This document shows positions 1 to 12,658 of a DNA stretch of 64,000 nt, piece after piece. The stretch is taken from NCBI GenBank assembly GCA_013368375.1, contig JAACJP010000006.1, forward strand, positions 558,001 to 622,000, given 5' to 3'. The position numbers were made by a program, and so were the translations under genes. The notes beneath the pieces were generated by a model that saw only the letters and a list, made by a program, of their open reading frames with translations, was not told where the DNA came from and made no database searches. Source of the stretch: Tricholomella constricta. Lineage: Eukaryota > Basidiomycota > Agaricomycetes > Agaricales > Lyophyllaceae. The stretch's first letter is position 1, and the number at the start of each line of letters is the position of its first letter.

Positions 1-108
1 CATCTGCTATCTAACCGCCGAAATCTTGACCGAGTATGTGTCATCTCTTTTTCTCTTATTGATTTCAAGTTTATCAAGCGCACCCTAGTCTTCACAAGCG
101 TGTCAACC

Positions 109-1459
109 ATGGTCCGTTACAAGCAGTCGTTTTGGGCCATTGATATAGGGACAGGCGACATCGGTGCTACAAAGCGCGCCCAAATCGCCAAGGCCGCCTA
201 TACGATGAATGATCATCCCGACATTATCTTTGCTACTTCATGTGGCGGACGGTCAGCAGCTCAGTTGGAGGTTGCCTTCATCACTCTGATACCCCACGAT
301 ACTGAAGCGCTGCGACCCCATCTGCTCCAAGCTCTTTCTGACCACGGTCTCTCTGTCGGGATCCGCCTCAAAGACGAGATCCGTCACTACGACTTTGGAC
401 AACTGGAACTGGAGAGGATTGCAAATTCTTCCAAGGCAGAGAGCCGCGAGCAAGCGTACAAAATGATTGACGAATTGGCTGCACTTCCCCTTCATACAGA
501 GTCAGTTCCGACCAAACCGGCGATTGCCTTTCCTCCTCAATACCTCGGTGACCTTTTCTCCGTCAATCAGAATACCTTCACGCGGCTAAGGGATGCCAGA
601 GGTCCGGACATCGAGTATGCTATCAGAAACTTGAACAATGCATTTATTGCTCTGGAGCATGAGACCAACAGCAATGCCATGGTTGCAATCATGGTAGCCA
701 ATGGTCTCGTGACGATCGGAGGTGCGATGTGGAAAGCATACAATGCAGTGAAATCTGCAGGAAGTCTTTCGCTTCTCATATCTGGCATTCTGGAAGTGGC
801 TGGTGGTGTAGTCGCAGTGACGGGTATCGTGGCGGCCATCGCCGCAGTCTTTATTCTTGTTTTCTGGGTTCTCAAGGAGTGAGTCTCCTCGCTACAGGGA
901 CGAAGGAATACTCACACTTCGAACTTGACAGTGAAATCAATGTTTTACTCTTCGCAAACGACGCAGGGGTCTCGTATAACCTCACCGACGATTATATTCT
1001 GCATGGCGAAAGGAAGTCAGTAGTCGCCGACCTACCTCATGCGCCTCCACCCTCTACTTCCATACCAAGGGCATACCCTTCCGGTCTCTAGTTTATAGCA
1101 AGGTATGAACCTCTTCTTCCCCCCCCCGAATCTTGCAAACCTTCAGATGACCTTTCTCGGCATCGCAGACTGAACCAGTGAGTTTCAATGGGTCATGCAT
1201 GGGCTTGCGCTTCTGGACGGAAACGTCGGGCAACTCTTTCGCTGTCGGTATGGACTGTCCGAATTTCGCCAGAAACAGCATTCGTGTTTTAGGTGACTGG
1301 CAGTCTGCTGCTCCTGCGCGGATCGCAGCGCAGAGGGCCAACACCTCCGCCACGGAAACTGAGTTCATCTCCCTGTCCGGGACAAACAGATGTACAGTCA
1401 GCCGTGCCGCTGATTGGGGCAATATCAACTATGGGACCTGCATAATTACGCGGCCCTAG
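109..1459 (+). CDS. Unrecognised protein with central hydrophobic segment
   Basis: I do not recognise this gene. The first exon runs from the ATG at 109 (MVRYKQSF) to about 878, where GTGAGT follows. It encodes about 256 residues: a charged, probably helical N-terminal part and then a long hydrophobic, Ala/Gly/Val-rich stretch (about residues 190-255) that could form one or two membrane helices. Splicing to 932 continues the frame through a region containing FANDAGVSYNL. A possible further intron (about 1022-1071) and one ending at the acceptor near 1170 lead into a last exon that closes with a TAG at 1457-1459 and looks beta-rich with three Cys. The helical-hydrophobic-beta order recalls membrane-active fungal proteins, but this is inference. 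Exon borders after 932 are my proposal and uncertain. No signal peptide is visible. Confidence 0.5.
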
Positions 1460-1638
1460 TCTGAGGTAATATCGTATTGGTTGATTGCGTTCCTACCGAT
1501 ACTTCCCCACTCTCAATCCTTGAATATTCTGCTTGACTTTCCTATTACCGCAGAATCGCAGTCTGTACAAAAAGTTCCTCAGTTTCCTGTTCCTGGCTGA
1601 TGGCCCATTTTGCCTTTTAAAATCGATCACTTTAGTAT

Positions 1639-3498
1639 CTAGAAAGACGCCACAATTAACTTGTCATCATCGTCCTATCATAAGACGTCAGTGAAAGAGA
1701 GCAAATAGTTGTGGGTCGGAGACATTCACTCACCAGCACCACAATCAAACTGTCCCCCGATATCATAAAATCCTGACTCTCATGGCTCGGATCAGGATTT
1801 CGAAACGTGCTGAGACTGTACGGCAAGGATGTGATGACGTCGTGCTCAAAGAGCCTAAAGCCCAGGACCATATGATTACAGTTGACGGGATAAGTGATGT
1901 ACTTCGTTTGGAAATTACCCCCAGAGCGTTGTGGAGTATGCGAGTTGCGTCTGATCGCATGCTGGTTGAAATCCCAGACTTCAACTATGGAAGGGTCCTT
2001 GGCCGGTACGACGACTTTGAGACCGTGTACATAGCAAAACCATGTGTCAGAGAATACACCTGGCACCATGCGTGTGTGTAATGGCCCCCATTCCGCCCAT
2101 GGAAAGGTGTGGGGAGCGATCGGAGAATGGCCGACGAGGGAGAGGATTGAGGAAAGGCGAACAAAGAGTACTAGATCCTGGTAAGGCAGGATATTTGCGA
2201 TCGTTACCACGTAGAGGCGATCAGCAGAGGACGTGGTAAAAGGGACATCCTTGCAGTACGCAAATGAGGCAGGGGAGTATTCACTGCGGATAGAAAGACA
2301 AGGCCTGAGAGCGTTCGCTTGTTTCGCAAGAGATGGTAGCTGAAACGACCACCAATCCCGTGACCAACGAGTGCTCGATGTAGACAGAGTTTCTGGGACC
2401 TTGAGAAAGAGAGGCATTTTGTTAATATCGACCACATCCAATGTGATGATATCCGATTCCTCCTGAGGGTCCACTGAATGGAGCCAACACATGCCCAGCA
2501 GCATGAGGTGCTCGGTCAAAAAGGAGAAGGCCCGAATGGGTCCAGTCAACACCTTGGCTCCGCATGCATGGATCAGATAGACACCCCAGATAGAAACTGC
2601 ATTATCAGCTTACCGTTTCACTGACGCCTGAGTTCCAGTCCCACACCCCGAGCTCACTAATCCAGTAACCAAGTGATGGATGGGATTCGGATGCCTCGAC
2701 AGCTTGTACCATGACCGCGATACGACTGCCGTAGATGTGCACAGCATACCAGTCAGGGTCAGCATCTAGAACACAGATACGATGGGTAATGATAGCCTCT
2801 TGAGCATGGGGGTGTCGCAGTCCGGTGGACAGAGAACGGAGGTGAATATGTATAAAATCTTGGGACCCAAGTCTGCGGAACGACGTGCATGTCAAAACCT
2901 TTGTGGGACCTAGCAAGAGCTGAGCGCACGTACATGAGTGTTTCGCGTTCAATCATCACCAGCAAGTCCTGAGATCTGTCTGTCGCGAAGTCCCTGATTC
3001 TGAAGTTAAAACCTTCGAAACCCCATTCGAATTGCTCGATGCCGCGGACTCCCGATGGAAGTTGGACAAAGCGAATGTTATGGTCCCCGGAAAGACCAAA
3101 AGTACTACCGGTGAGTTCCCATGCCCTAAGAGGTAGCGGAGAGCCTACTCCTCCTATGGCTAGCGGAATTTCGGTTGTGGTGGCGCAAAAACCCTGTGTC
3201 CATGCGCGCCGATGCGCGTGAAGCAGGCGCAGACGTACAGACTTTGCTAACGAGCTGTCAGGATTGTCTATGAGATTTGAGGCATACAGTTCGATATTGT
3301 ATTTGAGCAGGATAGAGGCTTCTATCAAGGTAGATATTGACCGACAGATCTGATTGGTGTTATAGTTGAGCGTTCGTCACTACGAGGTCGACGACTTACC
3401 AGCTTGGATCTAAGTAGGGATGGCTCATCCAGAAATGCAAGGATGTGGGTTATGAGTTCATTGGGAAGGTCCAGGAGCGACTTGGACTCGAGAGACAT
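1639..3498 (-). CDS. F-box protein
   Basis: The protein starts at the ATG at 3498 (MSLESKSLLDLPNELITHIL). Residues about 7-35 form a typical F-box (LPNELITHILAFL) and would bind Skp1 in an SCF ubiquitin ligase. A 5' splice site after LLRSKL joins to ICRSISTL, which completes the F-box. The remainder, about 500 residues over several exons, is rich in Trp, Val and alternating hydrophobic residues and may be a beta-propeller-like substrate-binding region, as in the many Agaricomycete F-box proteins, but no repeat is clear. A last intron near 1678-1730 with a GTGAGT donor lets the frame end at a TAG at 1639, giving the terminus DDDKLIVASF. The gene is divergent from the HSK3-like gene, sharing only 111 bp upstream. 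The substrate is unknown. Internal exon borders are approximate. Confidence 0.75.
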
Positions 3499-3609
3499 GA
3501 CCGTGAAACTCAAAGCGCAACACGTGATGTATACACGGAAACGCGTCGTTGTTTGGCCAGTGCGCGCTTCACATTCTACCGCCATCACACCTGCCAGTCG
3601 ACAATTGAA
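3499..3609. promoter_or_regulatory. Shared 111-bp divergent promoter region
   Basis: Only 111 bp separate the start codons of the minus-strand F-box gene (3498) and the plus-strand HSK3-like gene (3610). Both promoters and 5' UTRs must overlap here, or initiate inside the neighbouring gene. I see no clear TATA box. Confidence 0.4.
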
Positions 3610-3911
3610 ATGGCCTCAGCGCCGACGAATGCCACTCAAGCAAAGGATCGTCTATATGCACAGCTCGCAGGGAGTTTCGGGAGAATGTCCAGGGCCATTA
3701 AACAGACAGCTGATCTATGTGAACAACTTCAAGTAGATCTCCATGCAATGCGAACCTTTGCCGGACTTGATGCAGCCAAGTAAGTTGTAGTTGTTTTCCG
3801 ACCCTGCTACCCTCTCGGTTACTCATTATGCCTGTCCACAGATTCATGACTGTTGCTGCTCAGCTCAATCCAGAAGATCCTGAGCCCTCGAACGACCATA
3901 CCAAGTCCTGA
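3610..3911 (+). CDS. HSK3: DASH complex subunit Hsk3-like
   Basis: This is a small two-exon gene. The ATG at 3610 (MASAPTNATQ) opens an exon ending at 3779 before GTAAGT. The intron ends at 3841, and the second exon finishes at a TGA at 3909-3911, giving about 79 residues. The product is a single coiled coil (AKDRLYAQLAGSFGRMSRAI, then a Leu/Met heptad) followed by a short segment FAGLDAAKFMTVAAQL. Hsk3 proteins are about 60-90 residues with this layout: an N-terminal coiled coil and a conserved LG.LHA..F-like patch. The DASH/Dam1 ring couples kinetochores to microtubule plus ends in fungi. The call rests on size, coiled-coil pattern and the terminal motif; a profile search against the Hsk3 family would decide. 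It converges on the MMS22 gene. Confidence 0.65.
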
Positions 3912-4165
3912 TTCGGTACGCCGTCTCCAACTGAATGATAATGTTCCTAAGGGCTGTTCGCAGTGATGAATGCGGTCAATTTGGCGCGTTGCAGAAGGCG
4001 ATTAGTTGAGATTTTATTATATCCTAGGCTTTACCCCGCAACACCAGCGAAGAGCTTGGTGCACACAAACAATATTACATTACGCTTCGGGCTATAGGTA
4101 TCGATATGGGTATGTGGATATACAGCAAGACATACGCTTGGCGTTGATACAATACATAATCAGTT

Positions 4166-7100
4166 TCAGTTGAGATCCCTTCCCCAAGCCATCCAAGATA
4201 CCAGTCGTGAGTGTTCTCGCAGCCCTTGATGCTCTTGCACTATCTGAACGACGCTTCGACAGTACCCAACATATTCCCGCCGAGCCTCTGGGAGTGTGAG
4301 ATCCTTGGTCTGAAGTTAGTTGTGCGTTGAAACTGCATACAATGATGGAACACCGTACCAAGCGAGTGTTATTCATTGCTTGAAACATATCAATACAAAA
4401 GCCGATGAACTTCTGGCAGTCCGTCTCCAGGGATCCATCCTCTTGCTGAAGAGAAGCCAGGTTTCTCATGATCACTGTAGCACTGTCAGTCAATATAAAA
4501 GCCATAGGATTAGTGACTGACCTCGCAAAATGTCCTTGGGGTCATACTGGGAACCATCATCTACCCCAACAACATCTGGGAAAAGCCCAAGAAGAAGAGG
4601 ATGCTGACAACCGTCGATTGATAGAAGCAAAGCAACGAATTCTCGTTCGAGTGTCGAATGTGCTGATACAAGCGTCGTCATCAGGATTTTGATATATTCG
4701 TCTTTGTATATCTGAAAAAGGTTATTAGCCGTGAATGGAGGATGACGATGATAGCCTGCTTTCTTACCACGTAATTCATCGGGTCGATTTTCAAGATCTT
4801 CTTCATGATGCACGAGCGCACGGGTCTGCGATTTTCGGGAACCTGCCACTGGTCCACGAGTGTCAAGTACTTCGCCCAAGTCTTTGAAAATGGTTCGTCA
4901 ATGTATGCAATGGTGTCGTCTGCCGGTTGACTTGCCTTGTCGCCACCATGACGTGCTACATCCACAATTCCCAGCCAACAGTCCAGCCAGCGATTAATGT
5001 GGACTATGTCGCTCTTGGGGTCTTGTACCCGATTGGTGAGAGTACTGCAAGCCCACCAGATGAATCTCTCGTTGAGACACTAAAATCCGGACGCATTCAT
5101 TCCGTAAATGATCGCCCGACATAGTTGAATCCACTTACCGATCTCACGGCCATTTCCTTCGCTGCAAAGTCTGGGGGTGCTGCTGCTTGCACATTTACGT
5201 CAAACTGAGCGAGTGCGGCTGGATCATGTACATTTATATCCAAGGCACTCAACTCATATTGACTTTCCTGAGACTCCGGGGCAAGAACAATCCGGGGTCG
5301 TTCAGGAGGAGGTAAAGCAAGTTTACGCGCATCTAAGAATGCTTGCAGCATCTTCCGTATTTCCTCGCTCGTCCTTGGTGCATTAATCAAATTCAAGGGA
5401 CCTTTCGGAATCAACCTGAGAGATGCTGCCCCTGATATTAGTTTTAGGAATCTATGAGAGTAAGAGCCCGACATACCGAGTAAAATCGGCTCGGGGTACT
5501 CGGACTTTACTTGGTATGCCTTGAAGACCTGTCGAACGGACCCCACGAGGAGCTGCACAGAAAAATGAATTCGGCTCTGTATGATTTGCTCCTCTGCGGT
5601 CATCGGAACATGCTCGGGGCGTATCGATGACTTGAATTCTTCCACCAATATAGTCACTATGCCCTCTATCCATTCCTTTATGCCATGTAGGGACAGCTCG
5701 TTGTGCATCAGGACGATAGCCAGGTACATGATGCCTCGTATGACAGCAACACGTGTGGTCTCATCCGCGTCTGAGAAGTCAACGTACTTCCGAGCATGCG
5801 CGATGCGGGAAACGTGGCTCGTAGGATCGAGATAGATCCCCATAACCATGGCACCCAGTCGATTGTACAGCATGGACAGGTCTTGTACGACGGTCGGCGT
5901 CTTCTTGGAAAATGGCAGCGAACCCACGGGTATGGCCATCGACAAGAGCTTTTTTGCCCTGGGCGAAAGCGAACGATTGGAATTGCTCTCATCGCACCCC
6001 ACTGCCTGAACGATGAGCTTCAGGAAAAGCACGAACGCAGTGTCCCTGGGCTCATACTCCTTGAGTAGGCCCCATTGCCCTCGGGTCATGAAAGAAGGAT
6101 AATCGGGACGTTCATGTCGAAGACCCGCGAATTTGCGGCTCCGGAAGATTTCGACAAGTTGCGAGAAAAGGGCGGAAGCATCCTCGAGCGGCCAATGCCA
6201 ACGGCTCCAGAGATGGAAGCACCGAACTGTGATCAGGCCAATATATTTGTCGCGTTTATCCAGGCCCGATGGTGACAAGGCGCAATCGGCGACGGGATCA
6301 GCAGTTAGGCGGATTTCTTTCAGAGCGCACACAACAAGGTCCCAACAGGCAGGTAGGCGCGACTTCTCTATCGTCATCCCATGAACGGAAAACTGAGTGA
6401 GCGCACACAGGCTAAAGATCATACGCCATGTGACCTCGCTGGTTGTTAAGCAAGACTTGGTGGGATCGCGAGACTTTGCGGAGTCGCGCCTATCCTCCAG
6501 AGCTTTCTTGACAATAGACAAAAAAGGATGGTTTTCTTTCGCGGATGCTTCGCCCTGATCGCACTGCTTGTCGGCAAGATGGAAGAGACACACCCATAGC
6601 TCCGCAGCATACTGGGCGACAGTCGAACTATCCAGAGCCGCGCCATTCAGGATAGGAAGCATAGTCTGCTCAAACCCAAACTCCAGAAGACAATGCACCA
6701 GCAACGCTGCGGACTGGTCTAGAGCGTTCGATGCAGGAGTTGCAAGAGAGAGGCCAAGGCGAGCAGATAACTCGACGGCGAACCAACAGATGGACAGGGT
6801 GAAAGTACTTATCGAATTGACTTTGAGGGACTGATCTCGTATACGAGACACGAAATTCGATGTCTGCTCCTGGACTGCATCTCGCAGGATTTTGGCGTCG
6901 GACTCTGTCGCAGTGGAAAGGATCCACGACAACAGCTGAGAGGCCGCGCGTTGTGGCGGACGCCATTCGTACTCCTCGTCTGCGCCCTCTGTCATGGGCT
7001 GATTGGTGATGATGTTGAAAAGCGCGTGGAAGATTTGGTTTAAAGACTTCAAATAGCTGTTGATATCCATGGTGGGCTCCAGTTCGATTCCCTGTAACGT

Positions 7101-10100
7101 GACCGCCATGGGTTTCCGTAGAGTAGTAGGGCATGAGACGATATGTACTAACTCATGGAGCCAGCCTTTACCAATATAAGTAGTGTCACCGAACCTGAGG
7201 CCGGAATGGAGTACTGGGATGTTGACGTCGCCGCGGATAGAGTGAGGCTTGGGCTTGGGTAGATGCTGCGTTGTCTCGACAATACGATCATGATGACGCG
7301 GCAGGACTCGTTCCAACATTGGCTTGTCGTGATCGGGGTTTACTTTGCGCGTAGATGGAGGCCTCGCCCATTCCTGCGAGAGGGGGACGATCGCTTTATG
7401 GAATTCTTCGTCCTCCTCAATGTAAATAGTGACCATCGCCGCCTCACTTCGGCCAGTGACGATACGCGTGTCTCCAGACGCGAAAGTGTACTGCCCCTGG
7501 CCTTTGGCCCGTGCTCGTCGTCCTCGTGCCCTTTCCTTCCGACTCCTTTTCTTCGACGCGTTGAACTCTGGGACCGGATGGACGCGATCGCGATCATTAT
7601 CTGATTGGTGATCTTCAACGTCCGTAGGTGCTCGTCGAGATGAAGAAGGCGCATTGTGACGGCTCCCAACTATATGGCTCGTAGATTTGAAATTCAGCTT
7701 CGTCTGTCGAGTGTGGTCTGCTCCTCGAACCCCTCGCGTCGTGACATCGACCTTGTACTTGGACGACTTTGACGTTGCACCTCGTCTGTGTGTCCCACCC
7801 CCGGTAGATCGGATTTTGGTTATGGGTTCCCTCCTGACTACTGTTGTCCTGGACAACATGTAATCAATAAGATTCTCCTCTCGCCTCGAGGGGCCAGACG
7901 TGAAATTCCTATTCCTAGTGTCGGAAGCGAGATGTGCTTGAATAGTCACATCGTCCACACTGTCTTCTGACGAACTGCCACCTGAGCTATCTGTGAGTTC
8001 CATAAATTCGGCGCGTCGATATCCGTCCCCGCGAGCGCGCCCGCTATCGGAGTCAGATGGCGTTCTGCCCGAAAGTACTTTACGCGGGGGATCAGAGCCG
8101 GCAGCGGAAGCACGATCGTCGTCCGAGCTTTCCGTGTCGCCTTTGATATCTTTGTTTTCCCTAATTGTGTTCGACCGCCGTGTTTTGCTTTGACCAGGAA
8201 GTAACTGGGCATTGTCGTCATCCTCGTTGTCTGGGTGCTCGCTTGCGGAAAGTTTGTTCAGGGCCTTCTTCGAGACAAAATTACCGTTTATCAAATTTTC
8301 AAGCATAGAAGTTGGATACAGCTTTTTGAGACTTTTGTAGCCTTTGATAAGTCTCGCGTTGCGTTTCGGAGAAAAGCCTTCGTCTTCGCTGTCGACATCC
8401 GCGTCCAGGTCTTCACGAGGTTCTCCTTCGCCGTTCGATTCATCATCGGCGTCATCGACGTGCCGGGGTTGGAAGTCATCAGAGATTTGCCCAGGCGAAG
8501 GAGGATGAGAATCAGCGGGATCATTTGACGAGGTAGGTGCGGACGGAGAGGAGGCGTGGCGGATTGGGGTTACTGGCTGGCCAGGAGTATCGGAACGACG
8601 TCGACGCGGTGATCGCGGAAAAGGAGGATGGTCCTAAGGATGTCTTGTGAGGACCGTAGAATTAGATCAAATATGTACCACCCACAGGAGCCAGGGATAG
8701 CGAGCGCGATTTCCTTTTCTCCTGCGTCCTTGGCCTATTAGCGTCGAGATCTTTCAAGGGAAACGGTTTGGATCTTTGTTGAACTTTCATCTTTTCCCTG
8801 GTTTCTGTGGCTTCCTTGGCTTTCCTAGCCTTCTCTAACTTTGCCCGCTTAGCCTCCTTCGCAGTTTCCCGCATACGGTTTTCTTCCTCTTCGTCCGTTG
8901 AAGGAAGGCCTTGGAGGATTCCAGTATACTGAATTTGCTCATCCCCAGAATCGGCGCGAGCTCCGACGGCCACCCCTATTGCGCCCTCTGAAGACAGATA
9001 TTTTCTCTGACTTCTGCGCCGCTCGTTACCGCTGTCGTCCTGCTCTGCATCATCGTCATCTGAAGGGTCGTATCGCTCATATCGTGCTCGGCCGCTGGAA
9101 AAATCCTTCATCTTGACAATCGCATCCTGGTGTTTTTCAAGTAACTTCTCGTAGGTCAGTGCGTCTACGGTGTAAGGTTTTAGTTGATAGGCAGTGCGCT
9201 CGCGCTCGCTGCGTCTTAAAGTGTTGGCTGCGTTGTTGGCATCTGCATTATGCAAACCAGCGACGCCTTGTTCATCTGTTTCTTCGTTATCTGATACGCT
9301 GACCGCGCGGTCTGCGTTGGGGCTGCCGGAAAGGTCCTGTGGAGGGATGATGGCAGGTAGATCGGGAAGGTTTTGAGACCTTGGGGGTGGTGTCAACAGT
9401 GACGTAGATCGATCAGAGGAAGGCTCAGAGGGCTCCTGAAGCTGGTGTTCGCAGTGTGAAGATGGGAGTATTTCGGCCTGTGTCCTGGGAGATGAAGAAC
9501 ACGAGGGCTGTGGAGAGGACGCGCTGGGTTGCTCGCTATGCGGCGGCGATGAGTGCGAACGCGAACCGGAACTAGGGAAACGTGTTTCCAATCCATGAGC
9601 TGCCCCACAATCTAGATCCGAAACTAGCGATGGGCTGGACGTGATGTCAAGCATGTCGTCTTCGTCAAGTTCATGATGCTTCGTGTCACCCTGAGTCAGA
9701 AGATTGAGAGGATCTTGAGAAAGATCGTCGGTCCAAATAAGTTGCACATCGCCTGTATGTGACGGAGTGTTCACAAGGGAGCTCGACGTGGGGGTGTTGC
9801 CTGAGAAATCTTCCGGACATAGAGAGGATGATGTGGGTGGGACATGTACGCTGCAGGATGAGCTTAGGGGTGTAGCGGGCGCAGGAGATGTAGAACATTC
9901 TCTGTGATGTAGCTTGGAAGCATATCAATCAAACAGCCGTTTGGGCGTGAATAAGGGGCTCGCACCTTTCTGCGTTTCCAGGGCGAGTGAGTATCGTCGC
10001 GAAGAAAGACCAGTGGGGTCGTAGGGAAGATTGTCCTCGGGTCGGTCAGATAATGCAGTTCTTCCTCCCCGGAGTCTGATGTTTCAACGTACACAGCTTT

Positions 10101-10106
10101 CTCCAT
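4166..10106 (-). CDS. MMS22: MMS22/Mus7-family replication-repair adaptor
   Basis: A very long multi-exon gene of roughly 1,850 codons. It starts at the ATG at 10106 (MEKAVYVETSDSGEEE). The N-terminal third is acidic and disordered. It carries the conserved box RERTAYQLKPYTVDALTYEK followed by HQDAIVKM, typical of Mus7/Mms22 proteins. The central 1,069-codon open stretch (8306-5097) includes KSLKKLYPTSMLENLINGNF just upstream and a long alpha-helical repeat region. The last intron joins MNNTRL to TKDLTLPEARREYVGYCRSV, and the protein ends in WMAWGRDLN with a TGA at 4166-4168. In yeasts Mms22 links the Rtt101/Cul4-Mms1 ubiquitin ligase to stalled replisomes and supports recombination repair. 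It is head-to-head with makorin. Exon borders between 10.0 and 8.3 kb and below 5.1 kb are approximate. Confidence 0.82.
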
Positions 10107-10291
10107 GTCGTGTCAGACGACTCGGGAGCCCGAATTGCTATCGTGACAACGCGCTGTTGTCACACGCACGTGATCTCATTTCTCTCGTGCACATGTGTGG
10201 GAACCTCGATTCAAAGTCCGCAAGATGAATCACGTGCAGCTTAATGACACAACCGGGTAAAGCGAAGGCTTCCCTCAGACCATCGTTCTCC
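10107..10291. promoter_or_regulatory. Bidirectional promoter, MMS22 / makorin
   Basis: This 185-bp region lies between the two divergent start codons (MMS22 at 10106, makorin at 10292). It contains paired CACGTG-like hexamers (CACGTG near 10168 and 10231), the kind of E-box bound by bHLH factors. No TATA box is evident. The makorin frame also has an in-frame ATG at 10244, so the 5' leader may be shorter than drawn. Confidence 0.4.
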
Positions 10292-12575
10292 ATGAGCGAC
10301 AACCATCGCCCAGTAACTTCCAAAGCCCGGGGCATCTGCAAGTACTACACCACCTCAAGAGGCTGCTTTGCCGGCCATAACTGCAAGTTTCTACACACCA
10401 CCGAACCAGCTATCGACCCATCGGGGTCGAGACCCGCCGCTCTCACCCCCTACGACAAGGCCAAGCGGTGCAAGCACTATGCTGAGGGTGGGTAACTTCT
10501 CTAGTGCATAATTGGGAGATGTGGTCTCACCTCACGCCTGCGAATCAGGCTATTGCAAGAGGGGAGACAAATGCTGGTTCTTGCATGTTGTCGACAAGGA
10601 TCCAGCGACGGAGGGGGCGGCGGAATTGGACGATGAGGAGTTGTGCAGCATCTGCTTCGAGAAACCTTTGACTTACGGTCTCCTCGGTGCGCTATGATTT
10701 CTCAACTCCTTGGCTTGCCCTCTTGCTGAAGCATGTCATCGTTGTTAGGTGGTTGTAGCCACATATTCTGCATTGAGGTACTCACTTCGTTCTCTCCCTT
10801 CTTACTTACTCATGTATCCTATTCTAGTGTATCCGTCAATGGCGCGATCCTGCGGGGAAAGGCATTGATGTCAACAACACGAAGAAATGTCCGATGTGCC
10901 GCGCCAAATGTCGATACATCATCCCCTCATCTCGCTTTTGGAGAGACGGGCAGGAAGAGAAGCTGCAGGTCGTAAAGAGCTATAGGGACAGCATGAGCAG
11001 GGTCCCCTGCAAGTGTGTATCATTCCTTGGCAGTTTTCGTCCGCAACGCTTACCTCTTGTCTTCAGACATTTCATCGCCTCGAAGCAGAAGCATCCGGGG
11101 AAGCCTCCTATCTGCCCATTTGGAAATGAATGTTTCTATCAGCATCTCAACGACGATGGGACCCCACACGTTCTCAAGCATGGAGTAGCGACCTCCATGC
11201 GGGTACGTTTTGTTCCATGCGGTATCGATGAAAGAACTCAACTCGGGGTTTCCCACAGACTTGGCGAAATCGCATGCAGAGGAACGGCGGTTCTGGACCA
11301 TTCAGCGGTTTCATGGCTGGCGATGATTTCGAAGGAAGATCGCCTTTTCTCGACTTCATTCCTGCCGAGGGTTCGGAGGCTGAAATCCAAGCAATCAACA
11401 TGGCAGGGAGCATCGCAATGAACATGTTTGATCAAATGGTGGCAGAGGTTATGGAGACGTCGAACAGAGCTACTGGGCGAGGGCGAGGACGGGGACCTGG
11501 AAGGACTGCTCAAGGCAGGGCACGGAGAAGAGTGACGTGGGACGAAGCTCATCTCAATGAAGCCAGGATGGAAATGGTCGCTGGTGCAGTCTCGGCTATC
11601 CGTGCACAGCTTCATCGTATTGAGGCATCGCGGAATCAAGCTAGTGAAGATACTGTTAGGCCTATTGTTGTTCCTGGTACACTCGCTCCGTCGTCGTCGA
11701 ACTGGGACCTTGAAGGGGACGGGGAAGGAGTCGACAATGGTTGGGGATGGAACGACCTCACGCCCGAGTCTAATCCCACGGGAAATTTGGATCTCATGGG
11801 GCGCTTGGAAATACTTGTGCGTTTTGACGATCGATCGACTCGACCAATTCACTCATGCAATTGTCAGGCGGATCATATGTTAGGATCGCTTGTCAGAGGA
11901 CGAGATGACGAATCGCCACCGCCACCCCTGGAACCCATTGGGAGGGTCGAAACACCACCGCCACCCCTTGAACCCATTGCGAGAGGAGAAGCGCCTTTAC
12001 TGCCCTTGATTTCGATAGAAACATCAGCAGCTCAGGATGACGAAGACGATATGCCGGCGCTAGAAAGTGTGTCCAATTCAAGCGAAAGCGAGGACATGGA
12101 CAGTGATGATGGCCAGGGCCCTGGCTACGACGCAACCGAGAGCGTGCACAGGGTAGAGAGAGCCTTTGATCTGGCATTCAATCTTATTCGACGCTCAGAG
12201 AACACCCCTTTTCGACCACAGAACGATGACGCAGCTCGCACTACCGAGGTGGGTTCGAGGTTCAGCACTGTGGTTGGAAGAGAAGAGAGGCTAGAGACAT
12301 ATTCGGATGAGGATGATGGCGCAGACGATGAACGCCCAGATGAAGACGAAGAGGACGACATTGTTCCAGACCGCCAAGAGCTTCCCCCTCCTGCCTTCAC
12401 AATGCCTGTCGCGGAACCGTCGTTTGTAACCGACGGACGGGGACGAGTGGTATGGAGTAACAAGGACGCGACTGAGATAACTCCTGACGCATCCTTGGAT
12501 TCATCAGAGGAAAATCAGCCCATACCGTCAGGATCTCGCTCACTGCTTGGACGGGTGTTTGATGCGTTCTTCTAG
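10292..12575 (+). CDS. Makorin-type RING/CCCH E3 ubiquitin ligase
   Basis: The start chosen is ATG 10292 (MSDNHRPVTSKARGICKYY); an in-frame ATG at 10244 would add 16 residues. The order of domains is that of makorins: a CCCH finger (CKYYTTSRGCFAGHNCKFLH), a second CCCH finger (CKHYAEGYCKRGDKCWFLH) created by splicing, a C3HC4 RING (CSICFEKPL..., CSHIFCIECI, KCPMCRAKC), then the makorin box after the RING (SSRFW.DGQEEKLQ) and a third CCCH finger (C..., CPFGNECFYQHL). At least four short introns interrupt the fingers, and splicing restores the Cys spacing each time. The C-terminal half (from about 11274) is long, acidic and disordered, with two tandem PPPPLEPI boxes; animal makorins lack it. 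Makorins are E3 ligases that bind RNA. The stop is at 12573-12575, only 83 bp before HFI1. Confidence 0.9.
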
Positions 12576-12658
12576 AGAACGGCCATTATGATTGTATTTC
12601 GTAACTGTTAAGTATTATTGTGTATAGTAGCCCGTAACAAACAACTGTAAACTCTTTG

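Noticed and set aside
4320..4520. Plus-strand frames over the MMS22 3' end
   Set aside because: They are shadows of the minus-strand MMS22 exons, whose splice sites and family motifs are clear.
11557..11883. Second frame inside the makorin tail
   Set aside because: Short, without motifs, and lying over the continuous makorin frame.
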